DNA of 64,000 nt, from positions 42,405 to 106,404 of the forward strand of contig JAATFB010000021.1 in assembly GCA_015655415.1 (NCBI GenBank), read 5' to 3'. The stretch comes from Actinomycetales bacterium (GTDB lineage: Bacteria; Actinomycetota; Actinomycetes; Actinomycetales; Microbacteriaceae). The notes below the pieces were generated by a model. It was not told where the DNA came from, made no database searches, and worked only from the letters and a program-made list of their open reading frames with translations. Shown in pieces: positions 35,343 to 44,686 of the stretch. The first letter of the stretch is position 1. Each line of letters opens with the position of its first letter. Made by a program: the position numbers and the translations under genes.

Positions 35343-36418
35343 CGCTGCCGGCCGTCCGCCGTGATCACGATCTTGCCGACCTGGCCGGAGGCCGCCAGCC
35401 GGTACGCCTCGTCCGCGGCCCGAAGCGCGAACACGTTCGAGACGATGTCGCGCGGGCGCACGCCCCACGCGACCACGTTCGCAGCGAGCCGCTCCATGGC
35501 CTGAACCGACGTGACCCACGAGGCGTAGATGGTCAGCTGCTTGTGCAGGAGCGCGTCGGAGACCTCCGTCTCGAGTCGTCCGCCCTCGCCCACGAGCGAG
35601 ATGCGCGCCCACTCCGCCGCCGCGGCCAGCGCCGCGGACCGCCCGGCTCCGGATCCCGAGCAGTCCATGGCGACGGACGCGCCGCGACCGCCGGTGACCT
35701 CCCGAACGGCGTCCGCCGCCTCGGAGCCCGCGGGGATGACGTGGTCGAAGAACCCGAGCGAGGAGGCGAAGGCGCGGCGCTCCTCCGACAACTCCACACC
35801 CGTCACGGTCTTGGCGCCCAACGCCCTGGCGAGCATGCCGGCCGCGAGTCCGACCGGCCCGAGGCCCACGACGCAGAAGTCGTCCGTGCCGCCGACCGCG
35901 GTGCGCAGGAGGCCCTCGTAGGCGGTGCCGAACCCGCAGGCGATGAGCGCGCCGTCGACGAAGGTCAGCTCCTCGGGCAGGGGGACGCACGTTCGCTCCT
36001 CGACGAGGATGTAGTCGGCGTGCCCGCCGTCCCGCTGCCAGCCGTACGCCTCGCGCTGGTCCGTGCGCGAGCAGCTGACGTAGTGACCGGCACGGCAGTT
36101 GAGGCAGAGGCCGCAGCCGACGATGTGATACACGATCACGCGATCGCCCTCGCCGAACCTCCGGCAACCGCGTCCGGCGGCCACCACGGTTCCGCTCGGC
36201 TCGTGGCCCGCGATCACTCCCTTGTACGCCGGCCCGTCCTGGCCGAGGTGCGTCTTGTGCTCGCGATAGATGTAGGAGAGATCGCTCCCGCAGATGCCGG
36301 AGGCGCCCATCTCCACCAGGAGCTGACCGTGACCCGGTGTCGGGATGTCATACTCTCCGAGTCGGGCGGTCGAGTCTCCCGGCAGCACCACGCCGCGCAT
36401 CACGGACCTCGTCGTCAC
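35339..36418 (-). CDS. Zinc-dependent alcohol/sugar dehydrogenase
   Basis: A 359-residue medium-chain dehydrogenase. Catalytic zinc ligands are in GICGSDL and AGHEPSG; structural zinc cysteines are in GCGLCLNCRAGHYVSC; the NAD(P) site is VVGLGPVGLAAGMLARALG. It resembles sorbitol/threonine/galactitol dehydrogenases, so it likely oxidises a secondary alcohol of a sugar or polyol. GTG at 36418 has a strong GGAGG 5 nt upstream. It precedes the coupled DUF4380 gene and is divergent from the DUF5107-TPR gene. Substrate unknown. Confidence 0.88.
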   Translation of the reverse strand: MTTRSVMRGVVLPGDSTARLGEYDIPTPGHGQLLVEMGASGICGSDLSYIYREHKTHLGQDGPAYKGVIAGHEPSGTVVAAGRGCRRFGEGDRVIVYHIVGCGLCLNCRAGHYVSCSRTDQREAYGWQRDGGHADYILVEERTCVPLPEELTFVDGALIACGFGTAYEGLLRTAVGGTDDFCVVGLGPVGLAAGMLARALGAKTVTGVELSEERRAFASSLGFFDHVIPAGSEAADAVREVTGGRGASVAMDCSGSGAGRSAALAAAAEWARISLVGEGGRLETEVSDALLHKQLTIYASWVTSVQAMERLAANVVAWGVRPRDIVSNVFALRAADEAYRLAASGQVGKIVITADGRQR

Positions 36419-36703
36419 AGCCACCTCCGCAGGCAAGAAGCATCGACGGTGAACCCGCCGCGCTTCGATCGTGGCGGGTCGGACCGGCCCGTGCAAGCTC
36501 GGACAGCCCGGACCGTCGTATCGCCCCTGTCCTCAGTCGGATAGTCCATGTATGCAGGGCGGCCGCGAAATCGTGGGCGGTATCGCCGCGCTGATCACTC
36601 CATCGCGCGGTCACTGACGGTGGGGAGGATGCCGAAGCATCATCCATATAGAGCGCACGATCCTTCTGGTCGCCTCGCCGTCGTGACGCCTACCGTGAGC
36701 AGC

Positions 36704-39700
36704 ATGCCTGACTTCGACCGCCCAGCACCCGGCCTCGCCGAGGAGGCCGCCCCCGAGCTCGCGCCGTTCGACGCCGACGCGGAAAGCCATCGCTCCCGCA
36801 TCATCCTTCCCAGCGTCCCGCCGGAGCTGGCCAACGACCCGGTGGCCGCCTGGAGCGAGCCGCTGACGATCGACAGCTACCTCCCGCTGGAGCCGAGCCC
36901 CTATCCCGAGTTCTTCGAGTACCGCGTGTATCAGGGCTCCTCCGGCCGGGTGTATCCGCTGCCGTTCCACGAGCGCATCGCGAGCGAGAAGACGCCCCGC
37001 AGCTGGCAGGCGGTCCACCTGGAGAATCGCTGGATCCGGCTCGTCATCCTCCCCGAGCTGGGCGGCCGGATCCACATCGCCTACGACAAGGCCGCCGACT
37101 ACGACTTCTTCTACCGCAACAACGTCATCAAGCCGGCGCTCGTCGGGCTCGCAGGGCCCTGGATCTCCGGCGGGGTCGAGTTCAACTGGCCGCAGCACCA
37201 CCGCCCGGCGACATTCCTGCCCACCGACTGGGAGATCGAACACGAGCCCGACGGCTCGGCCACCGTCTGGTGCAGCGACCACGATCCGTTCGCGCGGATG
37301 AAGGGCATGCACGGCATCCGCCTCCGGCCGGACAGCAGCGTCGTCGAGGCGCGGGTCCGGCTGTACAACCGCAGCGATCAGACGCAGACGTTCCTGTGGT
37401 GGGCCAACGTCGCGGCCGCGGTCAACGACGATTACCAGTCGTTCTTCCCCACGGACGTGCACCATGTCGCCGACCACGCCCGCCGGGCGATCACGACCTT
37501 CCCGCGCGCGGAGGGCCGCTACTACGGCATCGACTATCCCGCCCGCGTCGATGCGGAGCACCCGGACGCCGACAGGCTCGACTGGTACCGCAACATCCCC
37601 GTGCCCACCTCCTACATGGTCATGGAGACCGAGGACGAGTTCTTCGGAGGCTACGACCATGGCCGGCGGGCCGGCTTCGTGCACGTCGCGGACCGCGGGA
37701 TCTCACCGGGCAAGAAGCAATGGACCTGGGGCAACTCCGAGTTCGGCCGGGCCTGGGATCGCAACCTGACGGACGCCGACGGGCCCTACGTCGAGCTCAT
37801 GGCGGGCGTGTACACGGACAACCAGCCTGACTTCGCGTTCCTCGCACCCGGCGAGACGAAGTCGTTCAGCCAGTTCTGGTATCCGATCTCCGAGATCGGG
37901 CCCGTGCATCAGGCCAACCGTGAGGCGGCCGTCAGCCTGACCACTCGGGAGGCCGCAGGAGAGACCGAGGTCCGGATCGGCCTGTCGGTCACCCGGGAGT
38001 TCGAGGGTCTCAACCTGCGGCTCGAGTCCGCGGAGGGCGCGGTGCTGCACTCGTCCACGCACGATGCCGCTCCCGACGCGCCCGTGCTGCTGCGTGTCGG
38101 CCTGCAAGGCCGGCGCCGCCCCCACGAGCTGGTGGTGACCGCTGCCCATTCCGGGAGGACTGTGCTCCGATGGCGGCCCCGGGCGGACGAGCCGGGCGAG
38201 CCTCCTGCCCCGGCCCAGGAGCCGAAGGCCCCCGAGGAGATCGTCACGAACGAGGAGCTCGCGCTCACCGGTCAGTACATCGAGCAGTACCGCCATGCGA
38301 CGCGCAGTCCGCTGCCGTACTGGGAGGAGGCGGTGCGGCGAGACCCGCGGGACATCCGGGCGAACCTCGGCCTCGCCGGCGCGCTGGAGCGGGCGGGGCT
38401 CTTCTCCGAGGCCGAGCGGCGCCTGCGCGCGGCGCTCGCGCGCCAGCTCCAGCACGTGCCCAACCCCGCAGACGGCGAGGTGCTGTACCGGCTGGGCGTG
38501 AATCTCGTGCGCCAGGGCCGCGACGCCGAGGCGTCCGGGCCGCTGACCAAGGCCACGTGGAACGCCGCCTGGCGACCGGCCGCCCATTTCGCCCTCGCCC
38601 AGCTGGCCGCGCGCTCAGGCGACTGGCACGCGGCGGAGGAGCACGCGCGTCAGGTGTTGCGGCTGGACGGGGAGCATCTGCAGGCGCAGTGCACGCTCGT
38701 CCTCGCACTGAGGCGGCAGGGACACGGCGGGGAGGCCTCTGAGCTGCTCGAGGCCCTCCTGCACATGGATCCGCTGGATCAATGGGGTCGTCATCTCGCC
38801 GGGCGGCCCATGACGGCGGATGCCCCCACGCTGCTCGACGTCGCACTGGAGTACGGTGCGATCGGCGCCTTCGCAGAGGCGCACGAGGTGCTCGGACTCG
38901 CCGCGGAGGCGAGCCGGGCGAACGCTCTCGGCCAGGTGCAGGTCGCACCGCTGGTGCACTACCACGCCGCCCGGTTCGCGGGGATCGCGGGGGATGACGC
39001 CGCGGTCGCACGGCAGCTCGCGCTCGCCCGCGCAGCCGACGGCCGCCACTGCCTCGCCTCCCGCCTGGACGACGTGGCCGCCTTGAGATTCGCTCTCGAG
39101 AGGACGCCGGACGACGCCCGCGCGGCGGCGCTGCTCGGCAGCTGGCACTACGACAAACGGAGCTACGAGGCGGCGATCGCCCACTGGGAGATCGCCGCCG
39201 CCGGCGCCCTGCCGGACCAGGAGGCTGCGGTCGTCCAGCGCAACCTGGGGATCGCATCCTTCAACGTGCGCGGCGACGGCGAGGCCGCCCGCAAGCATTT
39301 TCGGCGTGCCCGGCAGCTGCGGCCGAGCGACGCGAAGCTGCTCTACGAATACGACCAGCTGTGCCAGCGACTCGGTGACGGCCCCGACGTGCGCCTTCGG
39401 CGGCTCGAGAGAGACTTCGCCCTCCTCGGCGAGCGCGACGACCTCACGATCGCGTACGCGGAGCTGCTCATCGCGACCGGGAGCGCCGCTGTGGCGCGGG
39501 ACCTGCTTCTCGCTCGCACCTTCCAGCCGTGGGAGGGCGGTGAGGGTCTGGTCCTGGGAGCGTGGGAGCGCGCGCAGTGCGCCATCGCCCGCGACGTCCT
39601 GGATCGTGCCCCCCTCGAGGCGGTCGCGGCTATGCGCATGGCGCTGCGTCCTCCGGTGAACCTCGGCGAGGCTAGGCATCCCCTGCAGAACGCGGCCGAG

Positions 39701-40054
39701 CTGCATTTCGTGCTCGGCGAGGCGCTCGCGCGTGCAGGCGAGCCCGAGGCGGCCGCACGGGCCTGGCGCGCCGCCGCCTCGTACTCCGGCGATTTCACGG
39801 CGATGAGCGCGCGGCCGTTCAGCGACAGGACTTACTGGTCGATCCTCGCCCTCCAGCGTCTCGGCGAGACCGCCGCGGCACGGGAGCTCACGTCGCGGCT
39901 GCGTCGATATGCGGACGAGCTCCGCGATGCCCCGGCCACGATCGACTACTTCGCCACGTCGCTGCCGGCGCTTCTGCTGTTCCACGAGGATCCTGACGTC
40001 GCACGCCGCCGTCTCGTCGAGACGATCGACAGGCAGATCGCTCAGCTGGACTGA
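36704..40054 (+). CDS. Large DUF5107-TPR protein, 1116 aa
   Basis: An N-terminal half (about 30-530) matches DUF5107: FEYRVYQGSSGRVYPLPFHE, RLVILPELGGRIHIAYDK, SGGVEFNWPQHHRPATFLPT, WWANVAAAVNDDYQSFFPTD and KQWTWGNSEFGRAWDRNLTD. The PELGGRI strand again recalls aldose epimerases. The C-terminal half (about 555-1116) is built of helical TPR-like repeats, e.g. DIRANLGLAGALERAGLFSE and HFALAQLAARSGDWHAAEEH. No signal peptide is evident. ATG at 36704 follows TACCGT (36691-36696) by 7 nt, a leaderless start; an ATG at 36629 is an alternative. Divergent from the dehydrogenase/DUF4380 pair. Its biochemical role is unknown. Confidence 0.85.
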   Translation: MPDFDRPAPGLAEEAAPELAPFDADAESHRSRIILPSVPPELANDPVAAWSEPLTIDSYLPLEPSPYPEFFEYRVYQGSSGRVYPLPFHERIASEKTPRSWQAVHLENRWIRLVILPELGGRIHIAYDKAADYDFFYRNNVIKPALVGLAGPWISGGVEFNWPQHHRPATFLPTDWEIEHEPDGSATVWCSDHDPFARMKGMHGIRLRPDSSVVEARVRLYNRSDQTQTFLWWANVAAAVNDDYQSFFPTDVHHVADHARRAITTFPRAEGRYYGIDYPARVDAEHPDADRLDWYRNIPVPTSYMVMETEDEFFGGYDHGRRAGFVHVADRGISPGKKQWTWGNSEFGRAWDRNLTDADGPYVELMAGVYTDNQPDFAFLAPGETKSFSQFWYPISEIGPVHQANREAAVSLTTREAAGETEVRIGLSVTREFEGLNLRLESAEGAVLHSSTHDAAPDAPVLLRVGLQGRRRPHELVVTAAHSGRTVLRWRPRADEPGEPPAPAQEPKAPEEIVTNEELALTGQYIEQYRHATRSPLPYWEEAVRRDPRDIRANLGLAGALERAGLFSEAERRLRAALARQLQHVPNPADGEVLYRLGVNLVRQGRDAEASGPLTKATWNAAWRPAAHFALAQLAARSGDWHAAEEHARQVLRLDGEHLQAQCTLVLALRRQGHGGEASELLEALLHMDPLDQWGRHLAGRPMTADAPTLLDVALEYGAIGAFAEAHEVLGLAAEASRANALGQVQVAPLVHYHAARFAGIAGDDAAVARQLALARAADGRHCLASRLDDVAALRFALERTPDDARAAALLGSWHYDKRSYEAAIAHWEIAAAGALPDQEAAVVQRNLGIASFNVRGDGEAARKHFRRARQLRPSDAKLLYEYDQLCQRLGDGPDVRLRRLERDFALLGERDDLTIAYAELLIATGSAAVARDLLLARTFQPWEGGEGLVLGAWERAQCAIARDVLDRAPLEAVAAMRMALRPPVNLGEARHPLQNAAELHFVLGEALARAGEPEAAARAWRAAASYSGDFTAMSARPFSDRTYWSILALQRLGETAAARELTSRLRRYADELRDAPATIDYFATSLPALLLFHEDPDVARRRLVETIDRQIAQLD

Positions 40055-40102
40055 GACGGGTCCGGCGCCGACGGCCCCGCGCCGTGTTCGTTACACTCGT
40101 AC

Positions 40103-40182
40103 TGCCGGGCCGCGGTAACCCCGGGCTCCATCATTAGCCGCTTCGAGCGGCCACGCGCCGAGAGGCGTTCTGCGGCCCGGCA
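40103..40182 (+). ncRNA. Candidate structured RNA (or complex terminator) between DUF5107-TPR and pstB
   Basis: TGCCGGGCCGC (40103-40113) and GCGGCCCGGCA (40172-40182) form a perfect 11-bp outer stem. Inside are GCCGCT-TCG-AGCGGC (40137-40151) and CGCC-GAGA-GGCG (40156-40167), the latter with a GNRA loop. CCGGGC occurs twice (40105-40110 and 40121-40126), so GCCCGG at 40175-40180 has two possible partners. TACACT at 40092-40097 would place a transcript start at the stem. Strand is tentative; it could also terminate pstB transcription. Confidence 0.35.
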
Positions 40183-40216
40183 TTCTCGATCACGGCTCGA
40201 ACCGAGCACGTCCCGA

Positions 40217-40996
40217 CTATCCGAACCGGCCGGAGACGTAGTCCTCGGTCGCCTGCACCGAGGGCTTCGTGAAGATCGTGGCCGTGTCGTCGTACTCGAT
40301 GAGCTTTCCCGGCTTGCCGGTTCCGGCGATGTTGAAGAACGCCGTCTTGTCCGAGACGCGCGTCGCCTGCTGCATGTTGTGCGTGACGATGACGATCGTG
40401 TATTCGCGCTTGAGCTCCTCGATGAGGTCCTCGATCGCCAGGGTGGAGATCGGGTCGAGGGCCGAGCACGGCTCGTCCATCAGCAGGATGTCGGGCGAGA
40501 CGGCGATCGCGCGAGCGATGCAGAGTCGCTGCTGCTGACCGCCGGAGAGACCGGAGCCCGGCAGCTGCAGCCGGTCCTTGACCTCGTTCCACAGGTTCGC
40601 GCCCCGCAGCGACCGCTCCACGAGGTCGTCCTGCTCGGCACGGGACATCCGGCGGTTGTTGAGCTTGACGCCCGCCAGCACGTTGTCGCGGATCGACATC
40701 GTGGGGAACGGGTTCGCGCGCTGGAACACCATCCCCACCTGGCGGCGCACGAGAACCGGATCGACGCCCGGAGCGTAGAGGTTGTCGCCGTCGATGAGCA
40801 CCTCACCCGACACGTGGGCGCCGGGGATCACCTCGTGCATGCGGTTGAGCGTGCGCAGGAACGTGGACTTGCCGCATCCGCTGGGACCGATGAACGCCGT
40901 CACCGTGCGCGGCTCGATCGTCATGCTCACACCCTCGACCGCGAGGAAGTCGCCGTAGTACACGTCGAGGTCGTTCACGTTGATGCGCTTGGACAC
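40217..40996 (-). CDS. pstB: Phosphate ABC transporter ATPase
   Basis: A 259-residue ABC ATPase. Walker [10 protein letters not shown] is at 37-45, followed by [14 protein letters not shown] (the PstB signature after Walker A), [16 protein letters not shown] and [13 protein letters not shown]. It energises high-affinity phosphate uptake through PstCA. It is the last gene of the pstSCAB operon, 38 nt after pstA. phoU is not adjacent; it lies at 53.5 kb. Confidence 0.97.
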   Translation of the reverse strand: MSKRINVNDLDVYYGDFLAVEGVSMTIEPRTVTAFIGPSGCGKSTFLRTLNRMHEVIPGAHVSGEVLIDGDNLYAPGVDPVLVRRQVGMVFQRANPFPTMSIRDNVLAGVKLNNRRMSRAEQDDLVERSLRGANLWNEVKDRLQLPGSGLSGGQQQRLCIARAIAVSPDILLMDEPCSALDPISTLAIEDLIEELKREYTIVIVTHNMQQATRVSDKTAFFNIAGTGKPGKLIEYDDTATIFTKPSVQATEDYVSGRFG

Positions 40997-41034
40997 GCTT
41001 GCTCCTGTTCGGGTTGCATGCTACTCGGCCGCAC

Positions 41035-42141
41035 CTACCGAAGTCCCCGTGGTGCGAAGACCTTGGCCACGACGCGGGCGATGAGGTTCAGGATGACGAC
41101 GAGCAGCACGAGCAGCAGCGCCGCGCCCCACGCGGACTGGTACGACGAGGCGATGTCCTGCGACGGGAACTTGTAGCCCGAGTAGGCCATGACCGGCAGG
41201 GTCTGCATCGGCCCGTTGAACGGGTTCGCGTTGAAGTTGTCGGTGAAGCTCGCCGCGATGAAGATCGGCGCCGTCTCGCCGATCACGCGTGAGATGGCGA
41301 GCATGACGCCGGTGATGATGCCGGCGATGGCCGTGGGCAGCACGATGCGCACGATCGTGGCGAACTTCGTGACCCCGAGGGCGTACGAGGCCTCGCGCAG
41401 GTCGTCCGAGACGAGCTTGAGCATCTCCTCGGTCGAACGGATCACGATCGGGATCATCAGCACCGACAGGGCGATCGCCGCGGAGATGCCGCTGAACGCC
41501 TTCGGTCCCACGAGCAGCGTGAACAGCGAGAACGCGAAGAGGCCGGCGACGATCGACGGGATGCCCGTCATCACGTCAACCAGGAACGTGACCGTGCGTG
41601 CCATCCACTGCTTCGGCTGGGCGTACTCGACGAGGTAGATCGCGGCCATGATGCCGATCGGGATGGAGATCAGCGAGGCGATGCCCGTGATGATCAGGGT
41701 GCCGACGATCGCCTGCCATGCGCCCTGCACGACGGTCACCTTGAGCGTCTTCGGGTCGAAGACGCTCCCGCCGGTCTTCGTGATGAAGTCCCAGGTCAGC
41801 GATGGCGCGCCCCCCATGACCACCGTGATCAGCGTGGAGATCAGCGGCACGAGCGCCAGCAGGAAGGCGATCGTGACGAGGCCGCGCACGACCCGGTCGG
41901 TCGCCTTTCGCCGGTTCTCGACGACCGTGGAGAGGATGCCGATGCCGACCAGGTAGACGACCGCGGCCAGAACGAGCCAACCGACGACGCTGAAGCCGGT
42001 CATCGCGAGGACCGCGGCGCTCACCGCGAGCGACCCGATCAGCGTGTAGAGCTCGACCAGGCGGGGAAGCTGACCGGAGGTGAGCGCGTTGGGCACCGGC
42101 CCGCGGGGCCGCCGGCTGTTCGAGACGGCGGTGGCGCTCAT
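41035..42141 (-). CDS. pstA: Phosphate ABC transporter permease
   Basis: A 368-residue inner-membrane permease. The N-terminal third has extra membrane segments preceding the PstA core (from about 110), which carries GIAAIYL-like GIMAAIYLVEYA, VDVMTGIPSIVAGLFAFSLF and the EAA loop REASYALGVTKFATIVRIVL, then ISRVIGETAPIFIAASF. The ATG at 42141 overlaps the pstC stop (ATGA). It forms the channel with PstC. Confidence 0.95.
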   Translation of the reverse strand: MSATAVSNSRRPRGPVPNALTSGQLPRLVELYTLIGSLAVSAAVLAMTGFSVVGWLVLAAVVYLVGIGILSTVVENRRKATDRVVRGLVTIAFLLALVPLISTLITVVMGGAPSLTWDFITKTGGSVFDPKTLKVTVVQGAWQAIVGTLIITGIASLISIPIGIMAAIYLVEYAQPKQWMARTVTFLVDVMTGIPSIVAGLFAFSLFTLLVGPKAFSGISAAIALSVLMIPIVIRSTEEMLKLVSDDLREASYALGVTKFATIVRIVLPTAIAGIITGVMLAISRVIGETAPIFIAASFTDNFNANPFNGPMQTLPVMAYSGYKFPSQDIASSYQSAWGAALLLVLLVVILNLIARVVAKVFAPRGLR

Positions 42142-43295
42142 CCCTCTGCCTCCTCTGCTGCCTGCTCGCGGCCGCGGCGCGCGAGCACCGGGCCATCCGC
42201 GGCGTCCGCCGCCGGCGCCGTCGGATCCGACGGCGGGAGACTCCTGACGACCTTCTCCTTGCGCCGCCCGCTCGACCCGGTGCGTGCCACGACCCATCGT
42301 GCGATGAAGTTCACGCCGAACGAGATGATGAACAGCGCCAGGCCCGTCGCGATCAGCGCGTCGCGCTGCAGCGGATTGGACTCGGGGAAGTTCAACGCGG
42401 CGTTCGCCGCGATCGTCTGCGAGTTCTTGGTGTCGGTGATCAGGTGCACCGAGAAGATCAGCGAGGGCGAGATGATGAGCGCGATCGCCATCGTCTCGCC
42501 GAGCGCACGCCCGAGTCCCAGCAGCGTCGCGCTGACGATGCCGCTGCGGGCGTAGGGGAAGACCGCGAGCCTGACCATCTCCCATTTCGTGGAGCCCAGA
42601 GCCAGCGCGGCCTCCTCGTGGAGGCGCGGTGTCTGCAAGAAGATCTCGCGCGAGATGGAGGTGATGATCGGCAGGATCATGACCGCGAGCACGATGGCTC
42701 CCGCGAGGATCGTCGAGCCGGTGCGGGAGACGGGGCCGCTGAAGAGCGGGATCCAGCCGAGGTACTGGTTCAGCCAGTCCTGGAAGGGGATGATGAACGG
42801 CCGGATGACGAAGATGCCCCAGAGACCGAAGACCACCGAGGGCACCGCCGCGAGCAGATCCACCAGGTAGCCCAGTGCGCCGGCGAGCCGTCTGGGGGCG
42901 TAGTGCGAGATGAACAGGGCGATGCCGATGGCGACCGGTGCGCCGAGCACGAGGGCGATGAGGGAGGACCAGAGCGTGCCCCAGATGAGCGGGCCGACGT
43001 AGCTCCAGAACGAGGTGAACCCGTGCGTGGTCCCGCCGGCGAGGTCGGGGTTGGTCGACCAGTTGGCGGCTATCGCCGGCGCGGCCTTGATGATGAGGAA
43101 GAGGGCGACCCCCGCGAGGATCACCATGATCAGTCCGGCGGAGCCGGTGCTGAGGAAGCGGAAGATCCGGTCGGCGGGTCGGGCCCTGACCTTCGCCGCC
43201 GTCCTCCGCCGGGGGGAGCCGGGGTCGGCGGAACCGGAATCCGCCCGATCCGCGGGCACGTCCATGGGAGATCGCAACGCGGTGTTCTCTGTCAC
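42138..43295 (-). CDS. pstC: Phosphate ABC transporter permease
   Basis: A 385-residue permease. After a charged 45-residue cytoplasmic N-terminus come the first membrane helix and the PstC signatures FSFWSYVGP-like GFTSFWSYVGPLIWG, LLAAVPSVVFGLWG, EEAALALGSTKWEMVRLAV and GLGRALGETMAIALI. The C-terminal 45 residues are a hydrophilic, Ala/Asp/Glu-rich tail. GTG start at 43295. It is 64 nt after pstS and coupled to pstA. Confidence 0.95.
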   Translation of the reverse strand: MTENTALRSPMDVPADRADSGSADPGSPRRRTAAKVRARPADRIFRFLSTGSAGLIMVILAGVALFLIIKAAPAIAANWSTNPDLAGGTTHGFTSFWSYVGPLIWGTLWSSLIALVLGAPVAIGIALFISHYAPRRLAGALGYLVDLLAAVPSVVFGLWGIFVIRPFIIPFQDWLNQYLGWIPLFSGPVSRTGSTILAGAIVLAVMILPIITSISREIFLQTPRLHEEAALALGSTKWEMVRLAVFPYARSGIVSATLLGLGRALGETMAIALIISPSLIFSVHLITDTKNSQTIAANAALNFPESNPLQRDALIATGLALFIISFGVNFIARWVVARTGSSGRRKEKVVRSLPPSDPTAPAADAADGPVLARRGREQAAEEAEG

Positions 43296-43359
43296 TTCAC
43301 GCTCTCTGATGGTGTGGCGGATCGGGCGGATTCCAGGTGTTCGGCCGACGGCGCCGAGA

Positions 43360-44487
43360 CTACTTCACCGAGGCGAGAGTCTTGGCGGCCTTGGAGAGGA
43401 ACGACTCGGGCAGCGGTGCCGCACCGGCGTTCTTCGCGCCGATCTGCTGGCCGGTCTTGCTCACGATGAAGCCGAGATACGCGGCGGTGAGCTTGCCCTG
43501 CGCCGAGTCCTTGAACGTCTTGCACAGCACGTCGTAGGACAGCAGCGGGATCGGGTACGCCTTGGCGTTGTTGATCTTGGTGGTGTCGATCGTGACCGTC
43601 AGGTCTCCGGCGCCCTGCGGGGCGATCGTCCCGGACTGCGTGAGCGACTCGGTGGCCGCGGCCTCGCTGTAGTCGACGAACTTGCCGGTGTCGCCGACCT
43701 CGACCGAGGCGGCGGTCGCGTCACCGATCGAGCTCTGGTCGGCGTAGCCGATCGTGCCGTTGCCTGCCTCGACGGTGTTCACGACGCCGGAGCCGCCCTG
43801 CTGGCCGCTTCCGACGTTGTTCGGCCATGTGGTGCCGGCGTCCCAGGTCCAGATCGAGGGCTGCTGCTGGTGCAGGTACGTCGTGAAGTTCGCGGTCGTT
43901 CCCGAGCCGTCGGAGCGGTGGACCACCGAGATCGGCGTCGAGGGCAGCGTCGCACCCTTGTTGAGCGCGGCGATGGCGGGGTCGTTCCACGAGGTGATCT
44001 TGCCGCTGAAGATCGACGCGATCGTCTTCGCGTCCAGGTTCAGCTTCTTCACGCCGTCGAGCTTGTAGACGATCGAGACGCCGGAGAGGTACACCGGGAT
44101 GTCCACCCCGCCGTCGGGACCGCAGGTCTGCTTGGCCTGGCTGAACTGGTCGGCGCTGAGCGCCGCGTCGGTGCCCGCGAAGTCATAGCTGCCGTTCAGC
44201 CAGTTGGTGACGCCGCCTCCGGAGCCCTGCGACTTGTCGTAGTTGATCTTCACGTTGCTGGCCTGCGCCTGGAAGGCGGTGGTCCATGCCTGCTGCACGT
44301 TGGCCTGCGCGCTCGAGCCGCCGGCGGTGATCGTGCCGGACAGGGAGCTGTAGTCGACGGCCGCATCGCTCGTGCTGGCAGCGGGAGTGCCGGAGCTCTT
44401 CGCGCCGCCGTCGCCCGAGCACGCGGTGAGCGCGAGCACGGACGCGAGAGCGATCGCGCTCATCGCGGCTGCTTTGTTGAACTTCAC
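43360..44487 (-). CDS. pstS: Phosphate-binding lipoprotein
   Basis: A 375-residue lipoprotein: signal peptide ending in LTAC with C23 as lipid anchor, a Ser/Thr/Ala linker, then the phosphate-binding fold. Ligand loops are ITAGGSSAQANVQQAW, DFAGTDAALSADQF and RSDGSGTTANFTTYL. It captures phosphate outside the membrane for PstCAB. First gene of the operon; a PHO box lies 143 nt upstream. Confidence 0.96.
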   Translation of the reverse strand: MKFNKAAAMSAIALASVLALTACSGDGGAKSSGTPAASTSDAAVDYSSLSGTITAGGSSAQANVQQAWTTAFQAQASNVKINYDKSQGSGGGVTNWLNGSYDFAGTDAALSADQFSQAKQTCGPDGGVDIPVYLSGVSIVYKLDGVKKLNLDAKTIASIFSGKITSWNDPAIAALNKGATLPSTPISVVHRSDGSGTTANFTTYLHQQQPSIWTWDAGTTWPNNVGSGQQGGSGVVNTVEAGNGTIGYADQSSIGDATAASVEVGDTGKFVDYSEAAATESLTQSGTIAPQGAGDLTVTIDTTKINNAKAYPIPLLSYDVLCKTFKDSAQGKLTAAYLGFIVSKTGQQIGAKNAGAAPLPESFLSKAAKTLASVK

Positions 44488-44629
44488 TGTGTTCCCTTCG
44501 GAAGTGGGTGATTGCCGTGCCGTCGTCGGCCGAATGCTTCAGGCGCAACGCTCGGGTGACGCGCGGCATGGGCCGGTGCCGACCCGTGAGCGAAGCTATG
44601 CGGAGGGTGTGTCCAGCGTCCCCCGGGCC

Positions 44630-44647
44630 GGTAAACGAGAGGTGAAC
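44630..44647 (-). promoter_or_regulatory. PHO box upstream of pstS
   Basis: On the minus strand GTTCACC-TCTC-GTTTACC gives two 11-nt direct-repeat units, matching the actinobacterial PhoP/RegX3 box (GTTCACC repeated every 11 nt). A possible TAGCTT -10 lies downstream at 44598-44593. Confidence 0.75.
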
Positions 44648-44686
44648 GCGGCTCGACGCAACGGCGTGCGCGGCGGGGCGCACGGC

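Noticed and set aside
40103..40182. Self-cleaving ribozyme or tRNA-like gene
   Set aside because: No hammerhead core, anticodon arm or T-loop consensus is present; only the stems are supported.
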